Shown: piece by piece, positions 20,284 to 30,436 of the stretch
How positions within the stretch are numbered: position 1 is the first letter of the stretch
Layout: each line of letters opens with the position of its first letter
Origin: Hyphomicrobiales bacterium
GTDB taxonomy: Bacteria; Pseudomonadota; Alphaproteobacteria; Rhizobiales; Rhizobiaceae
Length of the DNA stretch: 64,000 bases
Reading direction: 5' to 3'
NCBI GenBank assembly: GCA_900471515.1
Contig: UCFC01000010.1
Location: forward strand, 124,001 to 188,000
The notes under the pieces: model-generated
What the model was told of the DNA's origin: nothing
Databases searched by the model: none
The model's input: only the letters and a program-made list of their open reading frames with translations
Position numbers and translations under genes: made by a program

Positions 20284-20730
20284 ATGCAAGAGGCTCTCGT
20301 CGTTCGTCGCGAAACACATCTTTCCGCGCCGCCTGCGGCAGTGTTCGCCCTGTTGACGGATCCGGAAAAGATCCTCCGCTGGATGGGAACGGAGGCGGAG
20401 ATCGAGCCGCAACCGGGGGGACTCTATCTCGTCAACGTGACCGGTGCACGTTTCGCTCGCGGCTCTTTTCGCGAAGTCGTGCCGGTCCACCGTCTGGCCT
20501 ACAGTTTCGGCTGGGATGGCAGCGAGGTGGTGCCGCCGGGCTCGAGCCTCGTCGAGATCGATCTGATCGAACAGCCGGATGGAACGCTCCTGCGCCTGAC
20601 TCATACCGGGTTGCCGAATGCCGAGCAATGCGCCGGCCATGCCGAGGGCTGGGCTCACTACCTTAGCCGGCTGAGCACCGTGGCGGCTGGACACGACCCC
20701 GGTCCTGATCCCTTCCATGGCAGGAAGTGA
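20284..20730 (+). CDS. SRPBCC (AHSA1-type) domain protein
   Basis: A 148-residue protein with the helix-grip SRPBCC fold of the AHSA1/START group. It begins EALVVRRETHLSAPPAAVFA then LLTDPEKILRWMG, the usual first strand and helix, and ends with GHAEGWAHYLSRL, the long C-terminal helix. ATG 20284 follows GGGGAGGAAGCG, a strong ribosome site; the open frame extends upstream without one. These proteins bind small hydrophobic ligands, and many accompany ArsR-type regulators, but none is present here. The function is unknown. Confidence 0.87.
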   Translation: MQEALVVRRETHLSAPPAAVFALLTDPEKILRWMGTEAEIEPQPGGLYLVNVTGARFARGSFREVVPVHRLAYSFGWDGSEVVPPGSSLVEIDLIEQPDGTLLRLTHTGLPNAEQCAGHAEGWAHYLSRLSTVAAGHDPGPDPFHGRK

Positions 20731-20818
20731 CCGATCTTTTCAATTGAAGAAGAAGTGGGCCGGCTGACCGTTGTGGCCATGCGGCTGACATCAGACGGCC
20801 GGTATGGCATGATCGGAC

Positions 20819-21877
20819 ATGGATTTACCCGCCCATCTCGCCTGGCTGATCGATGAGGCCAGCGCCTCGCCGAGCCCCGAACAATTCATAGCCGAGCTTG
20901 GCCGCCAGTTGCTCGCCGCCGGCCTGCCGCTTGCAGGCGGCGGCCTCACCCTGGCCGTTCCGCACCCGATCATTGCGCACCGCACCTGGTTATGGCGGGC
21001 GCAGACCGGCGCCGTCATCGAAGCGCTTGATTTTGGCGGCAGCCCGACCAACAAGGCTGCCGGTGACTGGCTCGCCGGGCTTGGGCCGACATACGAAGGA
21101 AGGATCGGTCAGGGCTCCGACGGTCCGATATTGGGCTGGGCCGGATCGCGTGCGTTTGATCGCAGCGAGGAGGATCACTTGCGGCAGGTCGCGCGCTTTG
21201 CCGCGGCCCCCTTGGCTGCACTGGCCGCACGAACGGCGCTGACAACCCTGCTTGAGGCCTATCTCGGCCGACGCAGTGCCGCGCAGGTGCAGGCCGGGGC
21301 GCTCGGCCGCAGCAGCGGTGAAACCATTTGCGCCGCTTTGCTCTGCGCCGATCTGCGCGATTTCACGGCGCTCTCCGAAGCGACCGAGCCCTCCCTCATG
21401 ATTGCCACCCTCGATGCCTGGTTCGACCGTGTGGCCGGCGCAGTGCACGCTTTCGGGGGCGAAGTGCTGAAGTTCATCGGTGACGGTGTTCTGGCGATCT
21501 TTCCCGTGACCGGAACTCCCGGTGAGGCCTGCGATGCTAGCCTGCGCGCCGTTGCCGCCACCCGTGCGGGCATGGCCCATCTCGATACGGCACGACAGGC
21601 ACAGGGCCTGCAGCCGCTGCCCTTCGGCATGGCGCTGCATTTTGGCGAAATGCTCTGGGGCAATATCGGTGCGGCAGACCGGTTGGACTTCACCGCCATC
21701 GGCCCCGCCGTCAACCTTGTCAGCCGGCTGGAGGGGCTCTGCAAGACCCTTGGCTATCGTGTGCTGATATCAGGTGCGCTGGCCGCGCAGACGACCATGC
21801 AGCTCGTTCCCCTCGGTGAACACCGCCTGCGTGGCATTGCCGATCCCTGCGCCGTCTTCACGCTGCCAACGGACTGA
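20819..21877 (+). CDS. Class III adenylate cyclase with N-terminal sensor-like region
   Basis: A 352-residue soluble protein built like the cyclase at 273-1448. The catalytic half has CADLRDF (metal D178), VLKFIGDGVLAIF (adenine-selecting K218, metal D222), LDFTAIG (D290) and AVNLVSRLEG (N299, R303). All positions needed for ATP cyclisation are present. The N-terminal 150 residues are not a domain I can name and contain no membrane span. The start is not backed by a strong ribosome site; ATG 20819 is the first in frame. Rhizobia typically carry many such cyclases. A hairpin terminator follows at 21899. Confidence 0.86.
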   Translation: MDLPAHLAWLIDEASASPSPEQFIAELGRQLLAAGLPLAGGGLTLAVPHPIIAHRTWLWRAQTGAVIEALDFGGSPTNKAAGDWLAGLGPTYEGRIGQGSDGPILGWAGSRAFDRSEEDHLRQVARFAAAPLAALAARTALTTLLEAYLGRRSAAQVQAGALGRSSGETICAALLCADLRDFTALSEATEPSLMIATLDAWFDRVAGAVHAFGGEVLKFIGDGVLAIFPVTGTPGEACDASLRAVAATRAGMAHLDTARQAQGLQPLPFGMALHFGEMLWGNIGAADRLDFTAIGPAVNLVSRLEGLCKTLGYRVLISGALAAQTTMQLVPLGEHRLRGIADPCAVFTLPTD

Positions 21878-21898
21878 ACGACGCAGATCGCGGCAAGC

Positions 21899-21932
21899 GT
21901 CGGGGCAGTGACGCCAGTCCACCTGCCCCGAC
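21899..21932 (+). terminator. Terminator after the second adenylate cyclase
   Basis: GTCGGGGCAG (21899-21908) pairs perfectly with CTGCCCCGAC (21923-21932) around a 14-base loop, followed by ATGCGTTTTCATTT. It lies between the cyclase and the convergent ndvB gene and may serve both. Confidence 0.55.
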
Positions 21933-21940
21933 ATGCGTTT

Positions 21941-24900
21941 TCATTTGGCTGCGAGCAGATATCCCTCGTTCGGATCATCGAGCGCAGCGCCGTTGACCGT
22001 CACCGAGCATCGATCCGCATCCACCCTCGAAACGGAAACCTGATATTTCCCGCTCGGAAGATCGAGTTCAGCGGAGAAGCCGTCCCATCCGGCCGGCAGG
22101 ACCGGCTTGACATGCAGGCGGCCATTCTCCGAGCGGATGCCGAGGATGCCCTCCACCGCCACCCGGTAGAGCCAGCCGGCCGAGCCGGTGTACCAGCTCC
22201 AGCCGCCGCGGCCCTTGAGAGCACCCTCGCCATAGATGTCGCCGGCAATCACATAGGGCTCGATGCGGTAGACGTCTGCCGACGATTTGTCGAGCGAATG
22301 GTTGATCGGATTCAACATCTCGAAAGCGCGCCAGGCGTCGTCGGCCCGGCCCATGCGGGCAAGGGCGAGCACCGCCCAGGTAGCGGCATGAGTGTACTGG
22401 CCGCCATTTTCGCGAACGCCGGGCGGATAGGCCTTGATGACGCCGGGATCGTTGACCGGCTTGACGAAGGGCGGCGTCAAGAGGCGGATGAACCTGCCTT
22501 CCTCATCCACGAGCTTGTCGCGTACGGCCTTCATCGCCATCTCGCTGCGCTCCGGATTGCCCTCGCCCGACAATACGCTCCAGGACTGGGCGATCGAGTC
22601 GATCTTATCCTCTTCGGACTGGCTGGAGCCGAGCGGAGCGCCGTTGTCATAATAACCGCGGCGATAATATTCACCGTCCCAGCCGGCCGTTTCGATCGCT
22701 TCCTTGAGCTTGCCAAGATGCGCCGTCCAGTGGCTGACACGTTTCGTATCGCCTCGTGCCTCCGCGTAGGCGATGAAGCGGCGCAAGGCACCGGCCAGGA
22801 ACCAGCCGAGCCAGACGCTTTCGCCGCGACCGGCCATGCCGACGCGATCCATCTTGTCGCACCAGTCACCGCTCATCATCAGCGGCAGGCCGTTGACGCC
22901 GGTCCGCTTGATTGCGAGATCAAGGCCGAGGGCGGCGTGCTCGTAAAGCGATGCGGTTTCCTCGGAGACACGCGGTTGCAGGAAGGCGTCGTACTGACCG
23001 GGGCTCAGCTGCGCGCCTTCGACGAAGGGCAACATCTCGTCCATGATGGCCGCGTCGCCTGTGGCGGTGCAATATTGATCGATCGCATAGGCAAGCCAGA
23101 CCGGATCGTCGGAGATGTTGGTGCGAACGCCGGCGCCGCTGTCTGCCAGCCACCAGTGCTGGAAGTCGCCCTCCGGAAACTGACGCCGGCCGGTATTGAG
23201 GATCTGCCGGCGCGCGATATCGGGCGAATGCAGCAGGAAGGCCAGCGAATCCTGCAGCTGGTCGCGCAGGTTCCAGGCACCGCTCGACTGGTAGAAGGCC
23301 GTGCGGGCCATGATGCGGCAGCCATATGTCTGATAGGGCAGCCAGCTGTTGACCATGAAGTCGAGGCGCTGATCCGGTGTCGAAACGCGCGTCTTGCCGG
23401 TAAACTTCTTCCAGAAGTCGCGGGTCCGGTCGAGTATGTCCTCGAACGCGACCGAGCGGATGTCGGCAATCAGGGCCGCCGCGTCCTCCTGCGAGGCGGC
23501 GTCGCCCATATAGAAGCAGACTTCGCGCACCTCGCCGGGCTCGATCGTCAGATCGAAGGCCAGGGCGGCTGCAGGATCGCCGTCAAGATCCAAAGCGTTG
23601 GAGAGACGCGACCCTGCCGAAACGGTGCGCGGCTGCTGGATCGTCCCGTGCCGGCCGATGAATTCGCGACGGCTCGTGGAAACGCTCGACGGGGTCTCGC
23701 TTGCCGCGAATGCCGCGACACGCGTTCCAAAGCTCACGCTGAACGGGTTGCTCGCAAAGACTGCCCCACTTGCGCTGTCGAAGCTGGAGACGATGAAGGG
23801 CTTGCTCTTGGTCGGATGGTTGCCGAGGATCCATTCGGCATAACCATAAAGCCGCAGCTTGCGTGCCTCGCCCGCATCGTTGCGAATGCGCAGCCGTGTC
23901 AGCTTGACCGACTTTTCCATATGGAGGGTCTGCGTGACCTCCAGGGCGATCTCGTCCTGGACCGTCGAGAAGACCGAGTAACCAAGGCCGTGACGGGCCT
24001 CGAAGCGCGTGTCGGAGCGCTGCGCCAGCGAGGAATAGGGAACGATGACCGAACCGCGATCGAGATCCTTGAGGTAGAAAGCCTCGCCCGGACGGTTGGT
24101 GACCATGTCGTTGGTCCAGGGCGTCAGCTGATGATCGCGCGAGTTCTGGCTCCAGGTAAAGGCCGCGCCTTCGGCCGAGACATGGAAGCCGAAACTGTCA
24201 TTGGCCACGATATTGACCCAGGGGTGCGGCGTCTGCTCGCCACCGGAAAGGCGCACGACATATTCGCTGCCATCGGCCGCAAAGCCGCCATAGCCGTTCC
24301 AGAAGGCGAGATCGCTGCCGTCGGCCGATACGGGCTGAACGGGATCGCGCACCATTCTCGGCACGAGGGTGGAATCCCCCCACTGGCCAAGCAACGCCGG
24401 CGAACCGGTCACGGAACGAGCCTTCTGCAGCTGGTCGATGAGGCTGCCGTCCCGGCCCCGCAGCACGACGCGGGAGGCGGCGATGATGGCGTCATAGGCC
24501 TCCGGCGATGTCAGGTCCTTGCGCAGCACATAAATATTGCGCTGGATGCCGGCAATCTCGCTGGCATGACGCGCCGCGTCGCAAAGCTGGTCGATCGTGC
24601 GCTGCATTTCCGCAGCCGCCTCGCCGGTGCGCTCGTTGAAGATGACGAGATCGACCTCGACGCCGCGCGACTGCAGGAGCCCCTGAGCGCGCAGCAGTTC
24701 CTTGACGAGATCCGTCCCGAGCTCGTCGGTGATGCGCAGCGTCATCAGCGGCGCATCACCCGACAAAGTCGCGCCCCAGAGCACGGACTGGGACTTGAGA
24801 CCCTCGCGAACCGCCTTGCTGTCGGCGCGCAGCGCCATGTCGGGATAGATGATGTAGCGCGCGAACCTCTGGTAGGCGGCGGCTTCCTTCGAGTTGACGC

Positions 24901-27900
24901 CGATCTGGCGCAGCTGGCTTTGTGTTCTCGTCCAGGCCTGCACGAGGCCCTGGGCAAAGCTTTCCGGCTGGCGATAATGCTCCAGCGCCGCTTCGAGTTC
25001 GGCACGTTCGGCCGCAGCCACGGTCCAGAAGGTCACGCTGACCTTCTGGCCGGCCGGGATGCGAAGCGTTCGGCGCAGCGATACGCAGGCATCCATGGTG
25101 AAACCGTCGGTACCCGAGAGCTGTACACCGGCATCGAAGGCGGCGGCTTCGGTCAGGGTGCGTCCGCGGCCGAGGAAACGCATGCGGTCCGTCTCGAATT
25201 GCGTCGGGCCGTTTTCGCCCGACGTATCGACGATAAGCTGCGCAATGGCGACATCGGGATCGGTGAGGCCGCGCTTCTGGCGTTCGACGATAACAGCATC
25301 GCCGGAAGCGGCGATCTCGGTCTTCAGGAACATGCGCGCAAAGACCGGATGGCCCGTATCGACGATATCGAGTGTCGCGACCGGCTCCATATAGGAGGTC
25401 ACTTCGATGACGCGATCTTCCGTGCCGGTATTGGTGATCGTGAGACGGCGGCCCTCCGCATCGTGATCGCTGGCGACAAAGACTTCCATCTCGCTCGTCA
25501 GTTCGCCGACAGTCTTGATGAACTCGGCCTTGTCGTCGCTAAAGCTGACGCGGACATGCTCATTGGCGATCGAGCGCGGCTCTGCCGTCGCTGACCACCA
25601 TTCGTTCGACGCCGTATCCCGCAGGAAGATGAAGGAACCCCAGCGATCTTCCGTCGGGTCGGCCCGCCACCGGTTGACAGAGAGGTTCTTCCAGCGGCTG
25701 TAGCCGGACCCCGTCGCCGTCAGCATGGTCGAATAGCGGCCGTTGGAAAGCAGCAGCAATTCGCGCTCGCGCGACGCCGGATCTTCAAGGCGGCGCACTT
25801 CCGGGCGCATAAGATCGCCCTGGATGGTCGCAGGCGCATCGGTTTCATGCTTGGCGGCCATGACCGGAATGTCGCGCGGCGCCTTTTCCTGCAGCAGCAG
25901 TTCGGCCGCCTCGATGACGGGATCGGCGTGGAAGAGTTCGCGCAGCATGCCGTCGAAGACGACGTTGGCGACGGCTGCGATCGACATGCCGTGATGGTGC
26001 GCATAGTAGTTATAGACCACGGCGCACTGCTTGCCTTCCGGCACGCGGTTCGGCGTGAAATCGACGGCATCGTGGAAGCCATACATGCCGAGCGCACCGA
26101 CGGCCCGCAGCCTGTTGAGGTTTTCGAGCGCGGCGACCGGGTCGTACTGGCTCGCCAGCAGCGAGGCATAAGGGGCGATGACGGCATTCTGGCCAAGACC
26201 GCGCTTCAGGCCGAGCGTCGGCACGCCGAAATTGCTGTACTGGTAGTTCATCTGGTGGTCGCGGGCATTGAAGGCCGCTTCCGAGATGCCCCAGGGGGTG
26301 CCGAGCTTGCGGGCATAGTTCATCTGCTCGAGAACGATCAGATTGTTGGTCTGGTTGAGAATACCGCCGCTGCGCTCCTGCATGACGAGCGGCGGCATGA
26401 GATATTCGAACATCGAGCCGGACCAGGAGACGAGCGCCCCGCGCGAGCCGACAGGCACGACGTGACGGCCGAGCTTGTACCAGTGCTCCGTCGGCAGGTC
26501 GCCCTTGGCAACGGAGAAAAGGCTGGTCAGGCGCGCTTCGGAGGCAAGCAGGTCGTAGCAGGCGGCATCGACTTCTTCCGTCTCCACCCGGAAGCCGATC
26601 GACAGCAGCCGGCGCTCGGGGCGATAGAGGAAGCTGAAATCCATGTCGAGCGCGGTTTCGCGGGCGCGGTTGCCGACGCGGGTCAGCCTTTCGCTGATGG
26701 CGTCCTCCTGTGAGGGATCGAAGGCCTTGTCGGCCTGATGAAGCTCGCAGGTGGCCACTAGCTTTTCGGCCCAATAGACGACTTCGTCGCTCTGTGCCGT
26801 CTTCACCTCACGATCGAGGCTGCCGGCAAGTTCGCGAATTTCGCGCGCCTGCCCGGCAAACCGCTCGATCAGGCCGGAGGAGAATTCCTTCTCCCGCCTG
26901 CCGGTGGCGACCGCCGTTTCGAGATCGGCGATCCGGCCATCCAGCCGGTCGTGCAGGGACCGGATTGACTTGTCTTCTTCCCGAAGCTCGTTCAGCACCT
27001 CGCGAAGAATGGCAGCGACATCGCCGATGCCATCGAGATCGGTGTGAATGTGTGCGAGAGGAGACTGCGCCCAGATACGGCAGGCCGAGGAAACGGCAAT
27101 CAGATGGCCGGCGAAATTGCCGCTGTCGACCGATGACACATAGCGGCGACCGAGCGGCTTCAGCGTGTCGGTATGATACCAGTTGAAGAGGTGGCCGCGA
27201 TATTTTTCGAGCCTGTCGACGGTTTCAATCGTCTGTTCGATGCGTTTGACCGCGTCTTCGAAGGAAATCCAGCCGAAACGGCGTGCCGAAATCACCGACA
27301 GCAGGTAGACGCCGATATTGGTCGGCGAGGTGCGCATCGCGACGACGGCGTGCGGCGTCTGCTGGACGTTGTCCGGCGGCAGGTAATGCTGGCCGGGTAC
27401 CACGAAGTGATCGAAATAACGCCAGGTGCGCCGTGCGATCTTGCGAAGCTCGCTGCGCACGTTATCGGGCACGTCGAGCCGGTCTTCGGTTTCCGCCGTC
27501 TGGCTGACCGTCCAGGCGATGGCCGGCGAAAGGATCCAGAGAATGACGAAGGGAAGGCCGACCATCCAGGCGCTGTCGCCGGACGAAATCGTAAAGAGCA
27601 GCGCCAGGACGGCCAGCACCGGTGCCCGCCACATGACCTTGTAGTGACCGACAATGGTCGTCTGCGCCATAGCCTGGGCGCTTGCGGCCGTGCGCCATTG
27701 CAGCATCAGCTTGCGGCTGACGAAGAGGCGGTAGAGCGAGCGGATGATGGCATCGGCCATGACGCAGGCAATGTCGGCGATGAAGACGATGCGCATCGCC
27801 ACCTGGGCGTTGGCATTCTCGATGTCTTTCCAGACGGTATGGAGGTGCGCCTGCAGGATGATGTCGCTGGTGCGCGGGATGATACCGTTGATCAGCGACA

Positions 27901-30436
27901 GGGTCGGCGCGACAAACAGGGAGAAGATCAGCAGGATCTGCCAGATGAGCGCGCCGAGCGGGTCCATCCAGTACCAGCCGAGAACGGATGCCAGGAACCA
28001 GGCGATCGGGGTCAGCGAGCGACGCAGGTTGTCGAACATCTTCCAGCAGCCGAGCGCGGTCACACCGCGACGGTCGTCGAAGATGTAAGGCAGAAGCTGC
28101 CAGTCGCCGCGTGCCCAGCGATGCTGGCGCGAGACTTCCACTTCGTAGCGAATTGGAAAATCCTCGACCAGCTCGCAGTCCGTCACCAGCGCGCAACGCG
28201 CCATCGAACCTTCGAGCAGGTCGTGGCTGAGAACCGAGTTCTCCTTGATCCGTCCCTTCAGCGAAGCTTCGAAAGCGTCGACATGGTAGAGACCCTTGCC
28301 GGTGAAGGTGCCTTCGCCGGTAATGTCCTGATAGACGTCGGAAACGGCAAAGACGTAAGGATCAAGGCCGCGGTTGACCGAGAAGACGCGCTGGAAGGTA
28401 GAGGCGTCCTTGCCTGTCGTGAGCGACGGCGTCACACGCGGCTGCAGCACGCCATAGCCGTCAACCACGCGCTGTTTCTTCTCGTCGAAGACCGGCCGGT
28501 TGATCGGATGATGCAGCTTGCCGACAAGTTTCGTCACGGTGTCGCGGACGACACGCGTGTCGCTGTCGAGCGTCATCACATATTTGACGTCCTGCGGTAC
28601 GACATCGGCGCCGGGCAGAAAGCTCGTGTTCGGCTCGCCGCGCAAAAGCATGTTGAGTTCATGCAGCTTGCCGCGCTTGCGTTCCCAGCCCATCCAGGCG
28701 CCTTCGGCGGGATTGTACTGGCGGCGGCGATGCAGGAGATAAAAGCGCTGCTTGCCGTTTTCGGCATAACGCGCCTCCAGGTTGGCGATCTTGCTCAGCG
28801 CATAATCGAGCACTTCGAGATCGCGGGCGTTCTGCTCCTCCTGTGCGTCCGGCCAGTCGCTCAGCAGCGCATAGTAGATTTCACCGCGCGCGTTGGCGAG
28901 ATAATGGACCTCGAGATTGCGAACGAGCTCATCGACATGTTCCCGCTTGCCGATCAGGCAGGGGATGGTGACGAGCGTACGGGCTTCGGCCGGCAGCCCC
29001 TTCTTGAATTCGTAGCCGACAAGGCGATCCGGCGTGATGAAGAAGGTGGCGAAGAAGTTGAAGAGGCCGGTCGCTCCCTCGGAGGCGGGAAGCGCGAACA
29101 TCGCCAACAGCACGACCGTCGCAAAAAGCGGCATGCCGGCATCGACAAAAATCGCATCGGTGATGACGAGCGCCAGCAGCGTCAGGAGCAGCACCGGCAC
29201 AGCGATTGCCAGCCAGTTCAACTTGCGGATGACGCGCATGAACCGCAGGCCGAGCGGCGGCCGGAAGCCGATCTCCCTTTCGAGCGCCGGGCGCCCGTTG
29301 CCGACGAAATAATAGCCGACATTGCCGGCGGCGGACGACGGATCCTGACGGCCCGCCTTCGCACCGTCGGCCAGACGGACGGCCGCTTCGGCTATATCCA
29401 TTTCCGTCTTGTCGGAGCGCTTGGCAAGCTTCTCGATCTGGCGGCGATAGCTGTTGCGAGAACCGGAATCGAGTTCGGCATAATCCGTCTGCTGCCAGAG
29501 CAGCTTGTCGATCGTACTGACTTCTTCGACCCATTCGGACCAGTCGGTATCGTTGATCTCGCGCAGGCTCTTGATGATGCTGCCCATCAGCGCATTGGCT
29601 GCGCCGAGGCGGACCTGTTCGGCCGACATGACGGCCTCGGCGTCCGTTCCCTTCGCCGCAAGCCTGGTCTCAAGCCAGGTCAGTGCCGCTTCGGTCGGCT
29701 CAAGCGCGTTGCGCAGCCGGTAATGAAGCTGGGTGACGAAAGTCGTGTCGTCGAGATTGGCGGAAAGCGTTTCGAGGTAGCCTGCGGCCCCGGCATCGCC
29801 GAGCGCGATCGCCTGTGTGGCGGCCGCATTGGCGCTCGAGCGCATTTCACGGCTCTTGTCGATGCGGGTTGCGACATGGCGAAGATTATCGATCAGCACG
29901 TAGCGAACGAGCGAAGGCAGCGCCCAGAGTTCGCCGATGCGCAGCGTCTCCCTGTCCTGAAAGCCTTCGGTAACAGCCGCCATGCCGGCATTGCTGATAT
30001 TGCTGTGCGCATGCGCCATATAGAGCCAGGCAAGCGCCAGCGTGCGCGGCACTTCGGTCCCGTCGAGCGTGATCTTGCGCAATTCCCGATAGAATTTCTT
30101 CGGGAAATCGCGGCGTACTTCCTGGATCGCTTCCTCGACGATGTAGTGGTTGTCGAGCAGCCATTCGGCGGCCGGCGTGATGCTCTCGCCCGCATCGACA
30201 TCCGCTGCAGCCGCGCGATAGACCCTCAGGATCTCCGCCTCGTTTTCCCGATGCCGCTGGAAGAAATCGAATCCCTTGAAACTTGCCACGTCCAGCGCGC
30301 GGCTTTCTGCAAACTCCGCGGCCTTGACCCTCAACTGCTCATTCGACAGCAGGGGCGCGCGGATGCCGAAATCGGGATCTGCGGCGGTTGCCTGAACATG
30401 CGCGCTCGAAGCGCCCGTAATCTTTTGAGAGGACAT
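21941..30436 (-). CDS. ndvB: Cyclic beta-1,2-glucan synthase (NdvB/ChvB)
   Basis: A protein of 2831 residues, the same size as NdvB of Sinorhizobium and ChvB of Agrobacterium. It is an inner-membrane enzyme that uses UDP-glucose for initiation, elongation and cyclisation of periplasmic beta-1,2-glucans, which serve in hypo-osmotic adaptation, motility and plant infection. Several membrane segments occur (for example VLLLTLLALVITDAIFV, about 430, and WFLASVLGWYWMDPLGALIW, about 830). The GT84 glycosyltransferase DxD is in VMTLDSDTRVV near residue 625. The C-terminal part is a GH94 phosphorylase-like domain (WNLRDQLQDSLAF, about 2380) that controls glucan length. The start at 30436 (MSSQKITG) follows AGAAGAG and fits family length; the open frame runs 12 codons further. 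No frameshift is seen. Confidence 0.97.
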   Translation of the reverse strand: MSSQKITGASSAHVQATAADPDFGIRAPLLSNEQLRVKAAEFAESRALDVASFKGFDFFQRHRENEAEILRVYRAAAADVDAGESITPAAEWLLDNHYIVEEAIQEVRRDFPKKFYRELRKITLDGTEVPRTLALAWLYMAHAHSNISNAGMAAVTEGFQDRETLRIGELWALPSLVRYVLIDNLRHVATRIDKSREMRSSANAAATQAIALGDAGAAGYLETLSANLDDTTFVTQLHYRLRNALEPTEAALTWLETRLAAKGTDAEAVMSAEQVRLGAANALMGSIIKSLREINDTDWSEWVEEVSTIDKLLWQQTDYAELDSGSRNSYRRQIEKLAKRSDKTEMDIAEAAVRLADGAKAGRQDPSSAAGNVGYYFVGNGRPALEREIGFRPPLGLRFMRVIRKLNWLAIAVPVLLLTLLALVITDAIFVDAGMPLFATVVLLAMFALPASEGATGLFNFFATFFITPDRLVGYEFKKGLPAEARTLVTIPCLIGKREHVDELVRNLEVHYLANARGEIYYALLSDWPDAQEEQNARDLEVLDYALSKIANLEARYAENGKQRFYLLHRRRQYNPAEGAWMGWERKRGKLHELNMLLRGEPNTSFLPGADVVPQDVKYVMTLDSDTRVVRDTVTKLVGKLHHPINRPVFDEKKQRVVDGYGVLQPRVTPSLTTGKDASTFQRVFSVNRGLDPYVFAVSDVYQDITGEGTFTGKGLYHVDAFEASLKGRIKENSVLSHDLLEGSMARCALVTDCELVEDFPIRYEVEVSRQHRWARGDWQLLPYIFDDRRGVTALGCWKMFDNLRRSLTPIAWFLASVLGWYWMDPLGALIWQILLIFSLFVAPTLSLINGIIPRTSDIILQAHLHTVWKDIENANAQVAMRIVFIADIACVMADAIIRSLYRLFVSRKLMLQWRTAASAQAMAQTTIVGHYKVMWRAPVLAVLALLFTISSGDSAWMVGLPFVILWILSPAIAWTVSQTAETEDRLDVPDNVRSELRKIARRTWRYFDHFVVPGQHYLPPDNVQQTPHAVVAMRTSPTNIGVYLLSVISARRFGWISFEDAVKRIEQTIETVDRLEKYRGHLFNWYHTDTLKPLGRRYVSSVDSGNFAGHLIAVSSACRIWAQSPLAHIHTDLDGIGDVAAILREVLNELREEDKSIRSLHDRLDGRIADLETAVATGRREKEFSSGLIERFAGQAREIRELAGSLDREVKTAQSDEVVYWAEKLVATCELHQADKAFDPSQEDAISERLTRVGNRARETALDMDFSFLYRPERRLLSIGFRVETEEVDAACYDLLASEARLTSLFSVAKGDLPTEHWYKLGRHVVPVGSRGALVSWSGSMFEYLMPPLVMQERSGGILNQTNNLIVLEQMNYARKLGTPWGISEAAFNARDHQMNYQYSNFGVPTLGLKRGLGQNAVIAPYASLLASQYDPVAALENLNRLRAVGALGMYGFHDAVDFTPNRVPEGKQCAVVYNYYAHHHGMSIAAVANVVFDGMLRELFHADPVIEAAELLLQEKAPRDIPVMAAKHETDAPATIQGDLMRPEVRRLEDPASRERELLLLSNGRYSTMLTATGSGYSRWKNLSVNRWRADPTEDRWGSFIFLRDTASNEWWSATAEPRSIANEHVRVSFSDDKAEFIKTVGELTSEMEVFVASDHDAEGRRLTITNTGTEDRVIEVTSYMEPVATLDIVDTGHPVFARMFLKTEIAASGDAVIVERQKRGLTDPDVAIAQLIVDTSGENGPTQFETDRMRFLGRGRTLTEAAAFDAGVQLSGTDGFTMDACVSLRRTLRIPAGQKVSVTFWTVAAAERAELEAALEHYRQPESFAQGLVQAWTRTQSQLRQIGVNSKEAAAYQRFARYIIYPDMALRADSKAVREGLKSQSVLWGATLSGDAPLMTLRITDELGTDLVKELLRAQGLLQSRGVEVDLVIFNERTGEAAAEMQRTIDQLCDAARHASEIAGIQRNIYVLRKDLTSPEAYDAIIAASRVVLRGRDGSLIDQLQKARSVTGSPALLGQWGDSTLVPRMVRDPVQPVSADGSDLAFWNGYGGFAADGSEYVVRLSGGEQTPHPWVNIVANDSFGFHVSAEGAAFTWSQNSRDHQLTPWTNDMVTNRPGEAFYLKDLDRGSVIVPYSSLAQRSDTRFEARHGLGYSVFSTVQDEIALEVTQTLHMEKSVKLTRLRIRNDAGEARKLRLYGYAEWILGNHPTKSKPFIVSSFDSASGAVFASNPFSVSFGTRVAAFAASETPSSVSTSRREFIGRHGTIQQPRTVSAGSRLSNALDLDGDPAAALAFDLTIEPGEVREVCFYMGDAASQEDAAALIADIRSVAFEDILDRTRDFWKKFTGKTRVSTPDQRLDFMVNSWLPYQTYGCRIMARTAFYQSSGAWNLRDQLQDSLAFLLHSPDIARRQILNTGRRQFPEGDFQHWWLADSGAGVRTNISDDPVWLAYAIDQYCTATGDAAIMDEMLPFVEGAQLSPGQYDAFLQPRVSEETASLYEHAALGLDLAIKRTGVNGLPLMMSGDWCDKMDRVGMAGRGESVWLGWFLAGALRRFIAYAEARGDTKRVSHWTAHLGKLKEAIETAGWDGEYYRRGYYDNGAPLGSSQSEEDKIDSIAQSWSVLSGEGNPERSEMAMKAVRDKLVDEEGRFIRLLTPPFVKPVNDPGVIKAYPPGVRENGGQYTHAATWAVLALARMGRADDAWRAFEMLNPINHSLDKSSADVYRIEPYVIAGDIYGEGALKGRGGWSWYTGSAGWLYRVAVEGILGIRSENGRLHVKPVLPAGWDGFSAELDLPSGKYQVSVSRVDADRCSVTVNGAALDDPNEGYLLAAK

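Noticed and set aside
21908..25594. A 1228-codon plus-strand frame, and another at 27173-30919
   Set aside because: Both are antisense to ndvB, whose protein is complete and of family length. No ribosome sites or domains in the plus frames.
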